DNA of 64,000 bases from an uncultured Planctomycetia bacterium (lineage in GTDB: Bacteria > Planctomycetota > Phycisphaerae > Phycisphaerales > SM1A02), in assembly GCA_937871505.1 (NCBI GenBank), contig CALMPF010000070.1:24411-88410 (forward strand), in the 5' to 3' direction. This document shows, in pieces, positions 28,462 to 37,707 of the stretch. Below the pieces are notes generated by a model. It was not told the DNA's origin and made no database searches. It worked only from the letters and a program-made list of their open reading frames with translations. How positions within the stretch are numbered: position 1 is the stretch's first letter; each line of letters begins with the position of its first letter. The translations under genes were made by a program, and so were the position numbers.

Positions 28462-29580
28462 TCACTCGATCAGCGGCTTGGTGTCGGCCGCTGCGCGAAG
28501 GACGTCGATGGCGATCCCGAAGGGCGTCGAGAGCGGATCGAAGAGCACGACCTCGACGTCGTGGGCGCGGAACCCGCCGAGCCACTGCACCGCGTCGCCT
28601 GCATCGAGCTGGAGCAGGAGGATCTCGCCGGCGTCGCCCGCGAGTCCGAAGCGTCCGCATGCATCCAGGGCGCTGCGCTCGTCGGTGAAGGCGAGGACCG
28701 CCGGGAGTCCGTCGAAGCGGCGGACGTAGATCGACTCCGGGTCGCGCGGGTTGCAGATGAACCACCAGCAGTCGAGCCGAAGGAGCGCTGCGATCGCCTT
28801 CGACGCCGCGGCTGCCGATCCGTCGAAGGCGCCGAGGATCTCTCCGATCCCGGCGCACGCCGAGCCCGAGCGCCCGCCCGGGCCGCTTCCCGGTTCGATC
28901 TGGCAGGCGTCGAAGATGGAGTCGCAGCCGCGGGGTTCCTCGCCCGCGCCGTCGCCGCCGTCGGATCCGGCGGCGCCCGTCGAGCTTCCCGAGTCAGGTG
29001 CGCCGCTCGAGCAGGCGGAACCAGATGATCCCGCCGAGTCCGCTGAGCGCCCCGCGCCGCCCGAACGCTCAAGGTCGGAACACCCGGCAGCGGTCCCGGG
29101 CCCGGCTGTCGCGCATGCAGCCCTGCGCAGCTCGCGCAGCCGGGCCAGCGGCGCCTCGAAGCGATTCGGACCATCGTTGAAGATCGCCCCGTACACGCCC
29201 TCGGCGGCGAGCGCCTCGCAGTAGTCGAGTACGCGATGCACCGGCACTTCGAGCGTCGCGAACTCGCTGCGCAGCTCGCGCTGGGCCTCCTTCGCTGCGG
29301 ACGAGCCGGCATCGGAGCGGGCCGACTCCGGACGGAGCGCCCGAGTCGCATGGCGCAGCGCGCCGAGCTCGTCGGTGAAGGCGAGCACGCTCCGCCGCCC
29401 GCCGCGTTCGACCACGCGCGGCCGCATCAGGCGCGGATCGACCTCGGGGTCGTCGATGAGGAAGAACCACGCATCGAGCCCGAAGACCGCGCGCCAGAGC
29501 GCTCGCTTGGACTCAACCGAAGGGTGCGCTCGAATCGCCCGCACCAGCGCCGCGAATTCCTCCAGCCGCGAGGTCGCCAT
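28462..29580 (-). CDS. Protein with two SseB-like domains
   Basis: A 372-residue cytosolic protein. Two related halves, near residues 5-150 and 235-372, each hold a WFFLI or WWFIC strand. Each also has an SVLAFTDELGALRHA or AVLAFTDERSALDAC motif and a closing segment naming nearby surface loops (GVYGAIFNDGPNRFEAPL and DVEVVLFDPLSTPFGI). This is the SseB/enhanced-serine-sensitivity-type layout in duplicate. A Gly/Ser/Asp linker of about 70 residues joins the halves. The molecular role of SseB-like domains is poorly known. The start is the ATG at the head of the first domain (MATSRLEEF). Confidence 0.6.
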   Translation of the reverse strand: MATSRLEEFAALVRAIRAHPSVESKRALWRAVFGLDAWFFLIDDPEVDPRLMRPRVVERGGRRSVLAFTDELGALRHATRALRPESARSDAGSSAAKEAQRELRSEFATLEVPVHRVLDYCEALAAEGVYGAIFNDGPNRFEAPLARLRELRRAACATAGPGTAAGCSDLERSGGAGRSADSAGSSGSACSSGAPDSGSSTGAAGSDGGDGAGEEPRGCDSIFDACQIEPGSGPGGRSGSACAGIGEILGAFDGSAAAASKAIAALLRLDCWWFICNPRDPESIYVRRFDGLPAVLAFTDERSALDACGRFGLAGDAGEILLLQLDAGDAVQWLGGFRAHDVEVVLFDPLSTPFGIAIDVLRAAADTKPLIE

Positions 29581-30340
29581 CGGCAGCGGCCGCTGCGTCC
29601 GATCGGCGCCGCGGCGAGCGGCGCCGGCTGCTGCATCCAGGTCCGACGGCGGTGCGCGGCGCGGCCCGCCGGATGGGTCCCCTCCGCCCTCGGCGCTGGC
29701 GAGAGAGCGGGCCGTCGTCGACGGAGCGCCGTCACCCATTCCAACGATGCGATGCCCATCGTCCGGCGGATGAGCGCCGCGAGCCGAGTCGCGGCGACGC
29801 TCGTCACCCTGCGGACGATCGCACCTGGGGCCATCGCCTCTGGGACGAGCGCTCTGCCTCCGATCACCGCCACGTCCACCACCCGACCTGATCGGCCCGA
29901 AGCCGTTGTTGAGACCGAGATCCACGTGAAGGAACCCCCATCGATTCCGCACCGCGGCGTCGGACGGCGCCCGGTGCGCTGGCTCGCGTGGTGCAGGCAT
30001 CGAGCGAGCGGAATCGATCGTACAGGATCCTCGGTGCGATGCCGCCATCGACGGCGAAGCGGCATGAGATTGCGATTTCGCGAGGAACGCAGGTTCCGTG
30101 CGAGTCGACGGCGTACGCACTCATCCGCGCCCGTCGTCAACGCACCCAAGTCCCCAAGGTGGCGCGGCCGTCCTTCGCCGCGTGCCCTGGACACTCTCGT
30201 CGCGCGGCCCTCCCCGGCCGCGTGCCTCGGACGCTCCGGCGGCGCGGCCGTCCCTGGCCGCGCTGCATCGCAGCGTCGAGTCCATCCGATCTCGACACGC
30301 CCCTCGCTCGCGCGCACTCGGCCGCGCGACTCGCTCCGCC
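29581..30340. other. 760-bp intergenic region with 40-bp repeats
   Basis: Between the start of the SseB-like gene and the end of the LamG/dockerin gene, both on the minus strand. A 40-bp tandem repeat lies at 30162-30270. I see no convincing gene; a short A/T-richer patch lies near 30059-30085. Confidence 0.6.
30162..30270. repeat. 40-bp tandem repeat, about 2.7 units
   Basis: Units begin GCGCGGCCGTCC or GCGCGGCCCTCC at 30162, 30202 and 30242, with the third incomplete. The units differ at several positions. Confidence 0.8.
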
Positions 30341-32980
30341 TCACGGTGCCGGAGCGCCCCAGCCCGCGAGCGTGATGCCGAGATCGCTTCCATCGACGAC
30401 GCCATCGCCGTTGAGATCGCCGGCGCAGCCACCGCAGGCGCCCCATTGGCTGAGCAGGATCCCGAGATCGCTGCCATCGATCAGACCATCTCCGTTGAGG
30501 TCGCCGACGAGTTCCGGCGGCGCGACCGATCGGACGCCGAAGGAAGCGAGCCCGCGAGGCCCGAGGCCGTCGATCAGCTCTCCGAAGAAGATGACGTCGT
30601 ACCACGCAAGCGATCCGCCGCACGCATCCAGCGCCAGCGTGACGGCGAGCTCGGCGGTCGCTCCGGGGCCCAGGCGCATCGAGCCGACGATGGTCTCGCC
30701 CGCGGGAAGTCCGTTGAGCGAGATCGGCGAGTCGAGGGAGAGCATGTCCGAGGGCAGGGCCGCGATCTCGAAGTCGATCGTCGCGCCGGCCGCGCCGGCC
30801 GTGAGGCGGAACGATCCCTCGGCGCTTCCGTCGGGCAGGAGCGCAACGCCCGGGAGGCTCGCTTCGACCCACCAAGGCGGACTCCCGACCAGCGAAACCA
30901 GACCGATCGACGAGCAGGAGCGTCCGGTCGACTGGTTCGTGACCGTGACCGTGAAGCAGGCCTCGCCGAGGCCCGACGCGCCGGAGAGGTCGAACGAGAT
31001 GGGGACGTCGACGATGGTGTTCGGCGGCACGACGACGGTGGAGGGGATCGCCTGGTAGGTGATGCCGGTGACCAGCGAACCCGGAGGCAGCGCGCACCCG
31101 AGGCTCTCGGCGACCGCGATGCTGTAGGTCTGCGGCGTCGCCAGGTTGTGGTAGAGCGATGCCGTGATGGGCCCGCTCGCGAAGACGTCAGAGAGATCGA
31201 TGAGGGTGTCCCAGGTCGTCTTGCACCACTCACGGCACTTGCCGGTCTGCCGGGCGGCGTGGATCGCCGCGATGTCGTCGGGCGCGATGGCGCGGCAGAA
31301 GAGCTCGACCTCGTCGATCAGGCCGTGATACCAGCCATCGGCCACCCAGACCGGCGCGCCGATCGTCACCGGTGCGGGACCGGGCACGCTGGTGAGATCG
31401 CAGCAGCCGACCGGATCGCTCCCTGCGGGCTGGCCGTTGATGTAGAACGTGACCGTGCGCTGACCTCCGCCGCAGCAGGGGCTGAGCGTGAAGGCGACGT
31501 GCGTCCAGGCTCCGATGGGGACCGTCCCGGTCGAGCTGTGGGCGCAGCGGACCGGGCAGCAGGTTCCGAGTTCGGACTCAAGCACCAGCTCGAGCGTTCC
31601 GGCGATCGGATCGAGCGCGAAGACCCAGCCGCCTCCGCCGGGGACGTCGTATCGCGAGACGAGGTTGACCACGTTCCCGTCGACTCCGGGCGGCTCGCGC
31701 CGGAGCCAGAGATCCGCCGAGAGCCCGCCGCAGGAGGTCGAGAGCGACGAGGAGCCCGGGGCGTAGAAGCCGGTGCTGACGCCGTTGAAGGCGCCCGCCT
31801 CCTTCACCATGCCGGGAACCGCGGGAGCCAGGGCCCCCGGGAGACCGTGATTGCCGTTGGGCGTCACGTCGCGATGGCGGTTGAGGCCGTCGATGTCGAG
31901 CGCGTCGAACGACCACCACGCCGTCATCCCGGTCGGGGGCGGCGCGCAGTCGGGCGTGCAGAACTTGATCGCCCACTGCACGCAGACGAGATCCCATCCC
32001 TCGGTGCAGCAGAAGCCGTCGAAGGCGCAGACGAGCTCGCAGCACGCGCGGTCGTCGCACCCGGGAGCTCCGCTCGTGAAGCAGTCGTGATCGGACTCCA
32101 CGCAGGCGCAGGAGGCCAGCGGCGTGCAGGAGAGCGCGATCTCGTAGTCGTTCTCCGCGCCGCAAGGGAACCCATCGAAGGCGTTCGGCGCGGCGAAGAA
32201 CCAGTAGGTCCCCGGCTTGCGAATGCACGTCGTGAAGCTCGCGGAGCCGCAGAACGGAGCGACCTCGACGGGGAGCAGCGTCGAGGCGAGCCCGCAGTCG
32301 GGCACCCCGCCGGTGTCGACGATGCCGATGACCATCGGCACGATGTTGCTGATCGAGAAGGCGACCTCGGTCGGCCCGGTGATCGTGATCTCGTACCAGT
32401 CCGTGTCCCGGACGCCCGCTGCTGCCCAGGCGTCGCCGCAGATCGCTTCGCCGCACGAGATCGAACCGAAGATCGGCGGGAGGCTGTTGCAGCCGCCGTT
32501 GGTGTCGGCGCCGCAGGGCTCGCCCTCAGGCGTCGCGCCGGCCGAGCACTCGAAGGGGCACTCGGGCTGGCCGCAGGCCTGGAAGGCGCCGTTGACGCAG
32601 AGGCCGTCCCACGCCACCTGGCAGCAGAACGAGTCGAACGCGCAGACCGTCTCGCAGCAGTCGAGGTCGGTGCAGCCGGGGCCGCCGGTCGTGAAGCAGT
32701 CGTGATCCGAGGGCGGGCAGACGCCGCCGCCGTAGCAGATCTGGTTGGCCTGTTTGACGCAGAGGCCGTCCCACGCGACATCGCAGCAGAAGGGATCGAC
32801 GGCGCAGACCTGCTCGCAGCAGTCGACGTCGGTGCAGCCGGGGCCGCCGGTGGTGAAGCAGTCGTGATCGGATGCCGGACAGCTTGCGGACGCCGGGACT
32901 GCGGTCAGCAGCAGCAGGCCCAGAGAGGCTGCGGCTGCCGATGCGTTTCGAGCGCGACGATCATGAAGGGGAGTTCGCAT
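30341..32980 (-). CDS. Secreted LamG/dockerin protein with three Cys modules
   Basis: An 879-residue exported protein. The signal peptide ends near residue 33 (AASLGLLLLTAVPASA). Three nine-cysteine 44-residue modules follow near residues 36, 89 and 296 (HDCFTTGGPGC type). Between the second and third lies a beta-rich PPC-type domain (DTDWYEITITGPTEVAFSI). Residues about 350-590 form a concanavalin/LamG-type domain, seen in GMTAWWSFD, GAWTHVAFTLSP, TFYINGQPAG and HGLIDEVELF. An Ig-like region with NxS/T-type sites and a C-terminal pair of dockerin-like motifs (SDLGILLSQW, SDLGITLAGW) close it. LamG domains commonly bind glycans. The start has GGAG 7 nt upstream. Confidence 0.88.
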   Translation of the reverse strand: MRTPLHDRRARNASAAAASLGLLLLTAVPASASCPASDHDCFTTGGPGCTDVDCCEQVCAVDPFCCDVAWDGLCVKQANQICYGGGVCPPSDHDCFTTGGPGCTDLDCCETVCAFDSFCCQVAWDGLCVNGAFQACGQPECPFECSAGATPEGEPCGADTNGGCNSLPPIFGSISCGEAICGDAWAAAGVRDTDWYEITITGPTEVAFSISNIVPMVIGIVDTGGVPDCGLASTLLPVEVAPFCGSASFTTCIRKPGTYWFFAAPNAFDGFPCGAENDYEIALSCTPLASCACVESDHDCFTSGAPGCDDRACCELVCAFDGFCCTEGWDLVCVQWAIKFCTPDCAPPPTGMTAWWSFDALDIDGLNRHRDVTPNGNHGLPGALAPAVPGMVKEAGAFNGVSTGFYAPGSSSLSTSCGGLSADLWLRREPPGVDGNVVNLVSRYDVPGGGGWVFALDPIAGTLELVLESELGTCCPVRCAHSSTGTVPIGAWTHVAFTLSPCCGGGQRTVTFYINGQPAGSDPVGCCDLTSVPGPAPVTIGAPVWVADGWYHGLIDEVELFCRAIAPDDIAAIHAARQTGKCREWCKTTWDTLIDLSDVFASGPITASLYHNLATPQTYSIAVAESLGCALPPGSLVTGITYQAIPSTVVVPPNTIVDVPISFDLSGASGLGEACFTVTVTNQSTGRSCSSIGLVSLVGSPPWWVEASLPGVALLPDGSAEGSFRLTAGAAGATIDFEIAALPSDMLSLDSPISLNGLPAGETIVGSMRLGPGATAELAVTLALDACGGSLAWYDVIFFGELIDGLGPRGLASFGVRSVAPPELVGDLNGDGLIDGSDLGILLSQWGACGGCAGDLNGDGVVDGSDLGITLAGWGAPAP

Positions 32981-33136
32981 GGGTGTTCTCCGCGCGTGCG
33001 GACGACGATGGGGTGCTCTCACGGAGCGCTCCGTGGAAGGAGAGAGCCCCTTCCCTCAGTGCGACCGCGCCGAGGGGATCTCGCAGGATCTCGCCGTGTT
33101 TGCAGGACGCGCTCCTGGCGCGACGGGCTGGAGTGC

Positions 33137-33142
33137 TAGAGT
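33137..33142 (+). promoter_or_regulatory. -10-like TAGAGT, leaderless position
   Basis: TAGAGT, then exactly 6 nt, then the GTG at 33149 of the ECF sigma gene. It lies in the divergent gap with the LamG/dockerin gene. Confidence 0.4.
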
Positions 33143-33148
33143 CTCACC

Positions 33149-33823
33149 GTGTCGCTGGGTTCTGAGGATGTCACCTCGACGCGGCTTCTCGTGGCGCTGG
33201 GTGATTCGTCCGACGCGGCGCTGCACCGCTCCGCGTGGATCGAGTTCGACGCCCGCTACCGCCCGATCATCCACGCGCTGGCGATGCGCTCCGGACTCGG
33301 CGCCGACGACGCGGCCGACCTCGCGCAGGTCGTCCTCGGCGAGTTCGCGCGGGACTTCCGCGGCGGGGCGTACGAGCGCGACCGCGGGCGCTTGCGGACG
33401 TGGCTCCTCGCGATCGCCCGGCATCGGATCATCGATGCGATCCGGCGACGGAGGCGAGCGCCTTCGCTCCGCGGCGACTCGGCGCTCGCGGCGCTCTCAT
33501 CGAAGCTGGCTGAGGACATTCCGGGCCCCGCAGAGATGGAGTCGATCTGGGAGCGCGAGCGGCGCATGGCGATCCTCGACCGGGCGCTGGCGACGCTGCG
33601 CACCGCGACGCGCACCGACGAGCGGACGCTCGAGGTGTTCGAACTCGCGGCGCTGAAGGGCGTCCCCGCCGAGGAGGTCGCTGCGGAGTGCGGCACCACC
33701 GTCGCGGAGGTCTATCGGATCAAGCACCGCCTCACCGGGCGGCTGCGCGAGCTGGTCGCGAAGGTCTCGATGGCGTACGACGACGACGGCAGCCTCCCGG
33801 TCGCCCCGACCCGAGGTCGATGA
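33149..33823 (+). CDS. ECF-type RNA polymerase sigma factor
   Basis: A 224-residue sigma factor. Region 2 is clear: RPIIHALAMRSGLGADDAADLAQVVLGEFARDF, then RGRLRTWLLAIARHRIIDAIRRRRR, the DNA-melting and -10 recognition helices. Region 4 is VFELAALKGVPAEEVAAECGTTVAEVYRIKHRLTGRLREL. The GTG start is set by a TAGAGT box 6 nt upstream. It is followed after 4 bp by a kinase gene with an anti-sigma-like zinc motif, so the two are almost certainly a regulatory pair. This matches planctomycete ECF groups known to be linked to Ser/Thr kinases. Confidence 0.9.
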   Translation: MSLGSEDVTSTRLLVALGDSSDAALHRSAWIEFDARYRPIIHALAMRSGLGADDAADLAQVVLGEFARDFRGGAYERDRGRLRTWLLAIARHRIIDAIRRRRRAPSLRGDSALAALSSKLAEDIPGPAEMESIWERERRMAILDRALATLRTATRTDERTLEVFELAALKGVPAEEVAAECGTTVAEVYRIKHRLTGRLRELVAKVSMAYDDDGSLPVAPTRGR

Positions 33824-33827
33824 CTCA

Positions 33828-36800
33828 ATGGCCACGAGCGACGCCCGAGGCTGTCCTGACGAGTCCCTCCTTCCGCGCGCGGCGGCGGGAGGCGATGTCG
33901 ACCCGGAGGTGCTCGCCCACGTCGCCGGGTGCGCGGCCTGCACGGCGAGGCTCGCGGAGATGCGGGCGAACGAGTCGTTCCTCGCCGAGCTCGGACCGGC
34001 GCTGCGGGAGACGCTCCGCGACGGCGCCGGCGCCCGGTGGGGCGAGATCGGCGCGTCGGATTCGATCCCGGGGTTCCGCATGTTCGGCGAGATCCACCGG
34101 GGATCCCAGGGGATCGTCTACAAGGCGTATCACGAGCGCACCCGGAGGTTCCTCGCCATCAAGATGCTCCTTCAGGGCGCCTTCGCGACCGCCCGCCAGC
34201 GCCACCGCTTCGAGCGCGAGATCGAGATCGCGGCGCGGCTGCGGCATCCCAACATCGTGACGCTCTACGAGACCGGGGCGCTTCCCGGCGGGCGGGTGGG
34301 GTACGTGATGGAGTTCGTCGACGGCATCCCGCTCGATCGCTGGGCCGACGAGGTCGCCCGTCTCGACGGCGATCTCGAGAGCCGGCGCGCCAGGCTCGTG
34401 CGCGCCTTCATGGCCATCTGCGATGCGATCCGCCACGCCCACGAGCGCGGGGTGATCCATCGCGACCTCAAGCCCGCGAACATCCTCGTCGACGTCAATG
34501 ACCAGCCGCGCGTCCTCGACTTCGGCCTCGCCAAGGCGATCGAGGAGCTCCCCGGCGGCGACCGCGGCGCGAGCGTCGCAGCGACACGGCCCGGCGAGTT
34601 CTGCGGAACGATCGCCTATGCGGCGCCGGAGCAGCTCCTGGGCGCTTCCGATGCCGTCGACACGCGGACGGATGTGTACGCGCTCGGCGCCATCGGCTAC
34701 GAGCTCCTCGTCGGCGCGCCGCCGTTCGCGCTCGACGGCGGCGTGGCGGAGTTCGTCCGCCGCGTGACCGAGGATGATCTGCGGCCGCCCTCCCGGGTCT
34801 CTCCGGGCTTCGACCGCGATCTCGAGATGATCCTCCTGAAGGCCTTGGCGAAGGACCCGGCGCGGCGCTACTCCGGCGCCGGCGCGATGCTGGCGGATCT
34901 CGAGCGCTGGCGCCGCGGCGACATCGTCTCGGCGCGGCGCGACAGCACGTGGTACCTCCTCTGCCGCACCGCCCGGCGGCACCGCGTCGGCTTCTTCGGC
35001 ATCGCCGCGGCGCTGGCCCTGTCAGTGGCCGCGGCCGTTCTGTTCGCGCTTCAGGGCGCGCGGCTCGCCGCGGAGCGCGATCGGGCGGCCGCGGCCCTGC
35101 GCGAGAGCGATCTCCAGCGGGCGCGGGCGCTCGCGAGGTCGGGCAACGTCCCCATCGCGGAGCGGATCCTCTGGGACATGGCGCTCGATGACCCCGCGAC
35201 GATGCCGGCCGCGCCCCCGGGGGAGCCGCCGCAGTGGCCCGGGTCGATCGACGTCTACTGGGAGCTCGTCCAGCTCGCCGTCGATCACCGCTGTCAAGTG
35301 GTCTTCCTCGCCGCGCCCGAGGGATGCCTCAACGGCGCGGCAGCGCTTTCGCCCGGGGGACGGCTGCTCGCGGTCGGAGGACGCGAGGGGGCGCTGCGCC
35401 TCTGGGACCTCGCACCGGAAGCGGACGCCGGGCGCGCGCTCCAGGCGGCAGTCGGAACCGAGGCGGGCGGGGCGCCGTCGCTCGGCCTGCTTCCGCGCCT
35501 CCGCTGGCGCGACCGTCTGCACGAGCGCGCGATCGTCGGTGTCGCGTTCTCGAACGACGGGTCGCTCGTGGCCACCTGCTCGGGCGATGGTGTCGTCCGC
35601 ATCAGGGTGCTGCGCTTTGCAGCGCCGCCCTCGGAGGAGCTCGACGGCGTCGATGTCGTCGCGCTCGCCGACGCGCCGCCGCGGGGGCCGACGAGCCTCG
35701 GCAGCGATGGCGAGCGGGGGCCTCCGCTCGCGGGGATGCTGTACGGCCTTCCCGGCGAGCGTGGCTGGCTGGTCGTCGGCGACGCGGGAAGGGCGCGGCG
35801 CTTCGACCGGCGCGGAGTCCCGGTTCGCTCTCTCGACATCCGCCCCGACGGGCGCGTGGGGTCCATCGCCATCGACGGCAGCGGATCGCGGGCTGCGTGG
35901 ATCGATGATCGTTCCCCGTCGATCGTGGTTCGCTCGCTCGATGGCGATCGGACCTGGTCGATCCGGCACCCGTGGATCGAGTCCGCCTGGAGCGGCTCGT
36001 CCCTCGGAACGCTCGGCATCGAGTTTCCCGCTCCCGACCTCCTGGCGATGTCGCACGGCAGCCTGCGCGTCGCGCTCTTCGAGATCGAACGCGGCGCGCT
36101 CCTCGAGGAGCATGTCGGGATCGGCGTTCGGACGGTTCTCTCGCGCGACGGCGCCCTGCTCGCCCTGGGACATGGGCTCGACCGCGGCATTGGCGTCGTG
36201 CGCCGGGCGCAGCCGGAGCGGGTCCATCGACGCCTGGGTCATGAATCACCGAGTGCTCCGCTCGGGTTCGATTCCGCCGGGCGCCGCGTGATCTCGCTCG
36301 ATCGCAGCGGCGTCGTCCGAATCTGGGAGAGCGAGGACGATGGCTGGCCGGCCCTCCTGGAAGGCCATCGCCAGAGCGTCTTTCACGCCATCCCTTCCCG
36401 GGATGGATCGAAGGTCTACACCGCGAGCTTCGACCGGACCATCGGCATCTGGGAGCGCGCCGAGCGCCGGATGATCGCGGCCCTCGAAGGACACGGCGAC
36501 GGCGTCCTCGCGCTGGCCCTCAGCGCCGACGGCCGCTGGCTCGCTGCTGGCGGTCATGCTGGCGATCGGTTGATTCGCCTGTGGGACCTCGATCGCGGCG
36601 CCGCCGGTGCCGCGCACGCGGAGTCCGGTTCCGAGAAGGTCCCCGCGCCGCACGCGGAGTCCGGCTCCGAGAGCGATGCCGGCGGCGCCGCCGGCCTGCA
36701 TGCGATCTTCGAAGGTCACGAGAGCTACATCCATGCGCTCGCCTTCAGCCCGGACGGAGCGTGGCTCGCCTCCGGGGGCGGACAGGGGGACGGCACGCTG

Positions 36801-37493
36801 CGGCTCTGGTCGCTGCGCCCACCCGTGGGGGAGGCGCTTCGCATCGACGCGGAGGACCGCTCGACGACGATCTACTCGATCCAGTTCTCGCCGGACGGCG
36901 CGACGCTCGCGTGGTCCGATGCGCTCGGGCGGATCCACCTCCGAAGCGACGGCCGAACGGTTGCGCTCTCGGCCGGCGAGGACGCGATTCGCGCCATCGC
37001 CTTCTCCCCGGACGGAACGGTCCTCGCGGCGGTCGGCAACGACGCGATCGTGCGGCTCTGGGAGCGCTCATCCGGCGCGCTGCTGGCGTCCCATTCCGGG
37101 CACATCGCGCCCCTGAGCGCGGTCGCATGGTCGCCCGACGGTCGGCTGCTCGCCACCGGCGGCCGCGGCGGCGAGCTGCACCTGCGCGAGGCCGCGACCG
37201 GACGGCTGCTCCTCGGGCTGCCCACCCCCTTCGAACAGACGTTCTCGGTTGCCTTCGCCGATGGCGGCGGCACGCTGATCGCGTCGGGCTCCGCGCCGGA
37301 GGTGACGATCTACGACCTCCGGGCGTTCGATCGCCCGATCGCGGCCGGGCTCCGGCATCACCAGGAGCGGCGTGCCGAGGCTCGACGACGGTCCGGCCGC
37401 GAGACCTCCGACCGGAGCGCGATGGCGACGTGGATCGGCGCGGTGCTCGAAGGGTGGCCGGTCTGGGACCCGGTCGAGCCAGCGGTCCGATGA
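33828..37493 (+). CDS. Ser/Thr kinase with ZAS-like motif and WD40 domain
   Basis: A 1221-residue transmembrane Hanks-type kinase. Residues 31-38 read HVAGCAAC, the H-x3-C-x2-C zinc anti-sigma signature. The kinase domain spans about 80-360. It has a variant glycine loop (GEIHRGSQGIVYKAYH), the FLAIKML lysine, HRDLKPAN near residue 211, VLDFGLAK, GTIAYAAPEQ and DVYALGAIGYELLVG. All catalytic residues are present. A membrane helix lies near 387-410 (GFFGIAAALALSVAAAVLFAL). The rest carries at least six WD40-type blades (for example IRLWDLDRG, HALAFSPDGAWLASGG). A 21-bp sequence is duplicated 36 bp apart inside one blade linker. It starts 4 bp after the sigma-factor stop. Confidence 0.93.
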   Translation: MATSDARGCPDESLLPRAAAGGDVDPEVLAHVAGCAACTARLAEMRANESFLAELGPALRETLRDGAGARWGEIGASDSIPGFRMFGEIHRGSQGIVYKAYHERTRRFLAIKMLLQGAFATARQRHRFEREIEIAARLRHPNIVTLYETGALPGGRVGYVMEFVDGIPLDRWADEVARLDGDLESRRARLVRAFMAICDAIRHAHERGVIHRDLKPANILVDVNDQPRVLDFGLAKAIEELPGGDRGASVAATRPGEFCGTIAYAAPEQLLGASDAVDTRTDVYALGAIGYELLVGAPPFALDGGVAEFVRRVTEDDLRPPSRVSPGFDRDLEMILLKALAKDPARRYSGAGAMLADLERWRRGDIVSARRDSTWYLLCRTARRHRVGFFGIAAALALSVAAAVLFALQGARLAAERDRAAAALRESDLQRARALARSGNVPIAERILWDMALDDPATMPAAPPGEPPQWPGSIDVYWELVQLAVDHRCQVVFLAAPEGCLNGAAALSPGGRLLAVGGREGALRLWDLAPEADAGRALQAAVGTEAGGAPSLGLLPRLRWRDRLHERAIVGVAFSNDGSLVATCSGDGVVRIRVLRFAAPPSEELDGVDVVALADAPPRGPTSLGSDGERGPPLAGMLYGLPGERGWLVVGDAGRARRFDRRGVPVRSLDIRPDGRVGSIAIDGSGSRAAWIDDRSPSIVVRSLDGDRTWSIRHPWIESAWSGSSLGTLGIEFPAPDLLAMSHGSLRVALFEIERGALLEEHVGIGVRTVLSRDGALLALGHGLDRGIGVVRRAQPERVHRRLGHESPSAPLGFDSAGRRVISLDRSGVVRIWESEDDGWPALLEGHRQSVFHAIPSRDGSKVYTASFDRTIGIWERAERRMIAALEGHGDGVLALALSADGRWLAAGGHAGDRLIRLWDLDRGAAGAAHAESGSEKVPAPHAESGSESDAGGAAGLHAIFEGHESYIHALAFSPDGAWLASGGGQGDGTLRLWSLRPPVGEALRIDAEDRSTTIYSIQFSPDGATLAWSDALGRIHLRSDGRTVALSAGEDAIRAIAFSPDGTVLAAVGNDAIVRLWERSSGALLASHSGHIAPLSAVAWSPDGRLLATGGRGGELHLREAATGRLLLGLPTPFEQTFSVAFADGGGTLIASGSAPEVTIYDLRAFDRPIAAGLRHHQERRAEARRRSGRETSDRSAMATWIGAVLEGWPVWDPVEPAVR

Positions 37494-37707
37494 GGTCGCC
37501 GGAGGCGGCGGGTGTCGCCGACGGTTGCCGAACGGCCGTCGCCGAAGGACACTGTTCGGCTTCCACCGGCTCGCAGAGCCGGGGCCCCGGCCGCTCCGGG
37601 CCGGACCGACGCCCGGAGCGCCGCGGCGACTCGACCGCCCGCTCCGCCGCAGCCCCGATTGACGTTTGCCGCCGGCTGCCGGCCCCCATCCCGCGCACAC
37701 CACCACC

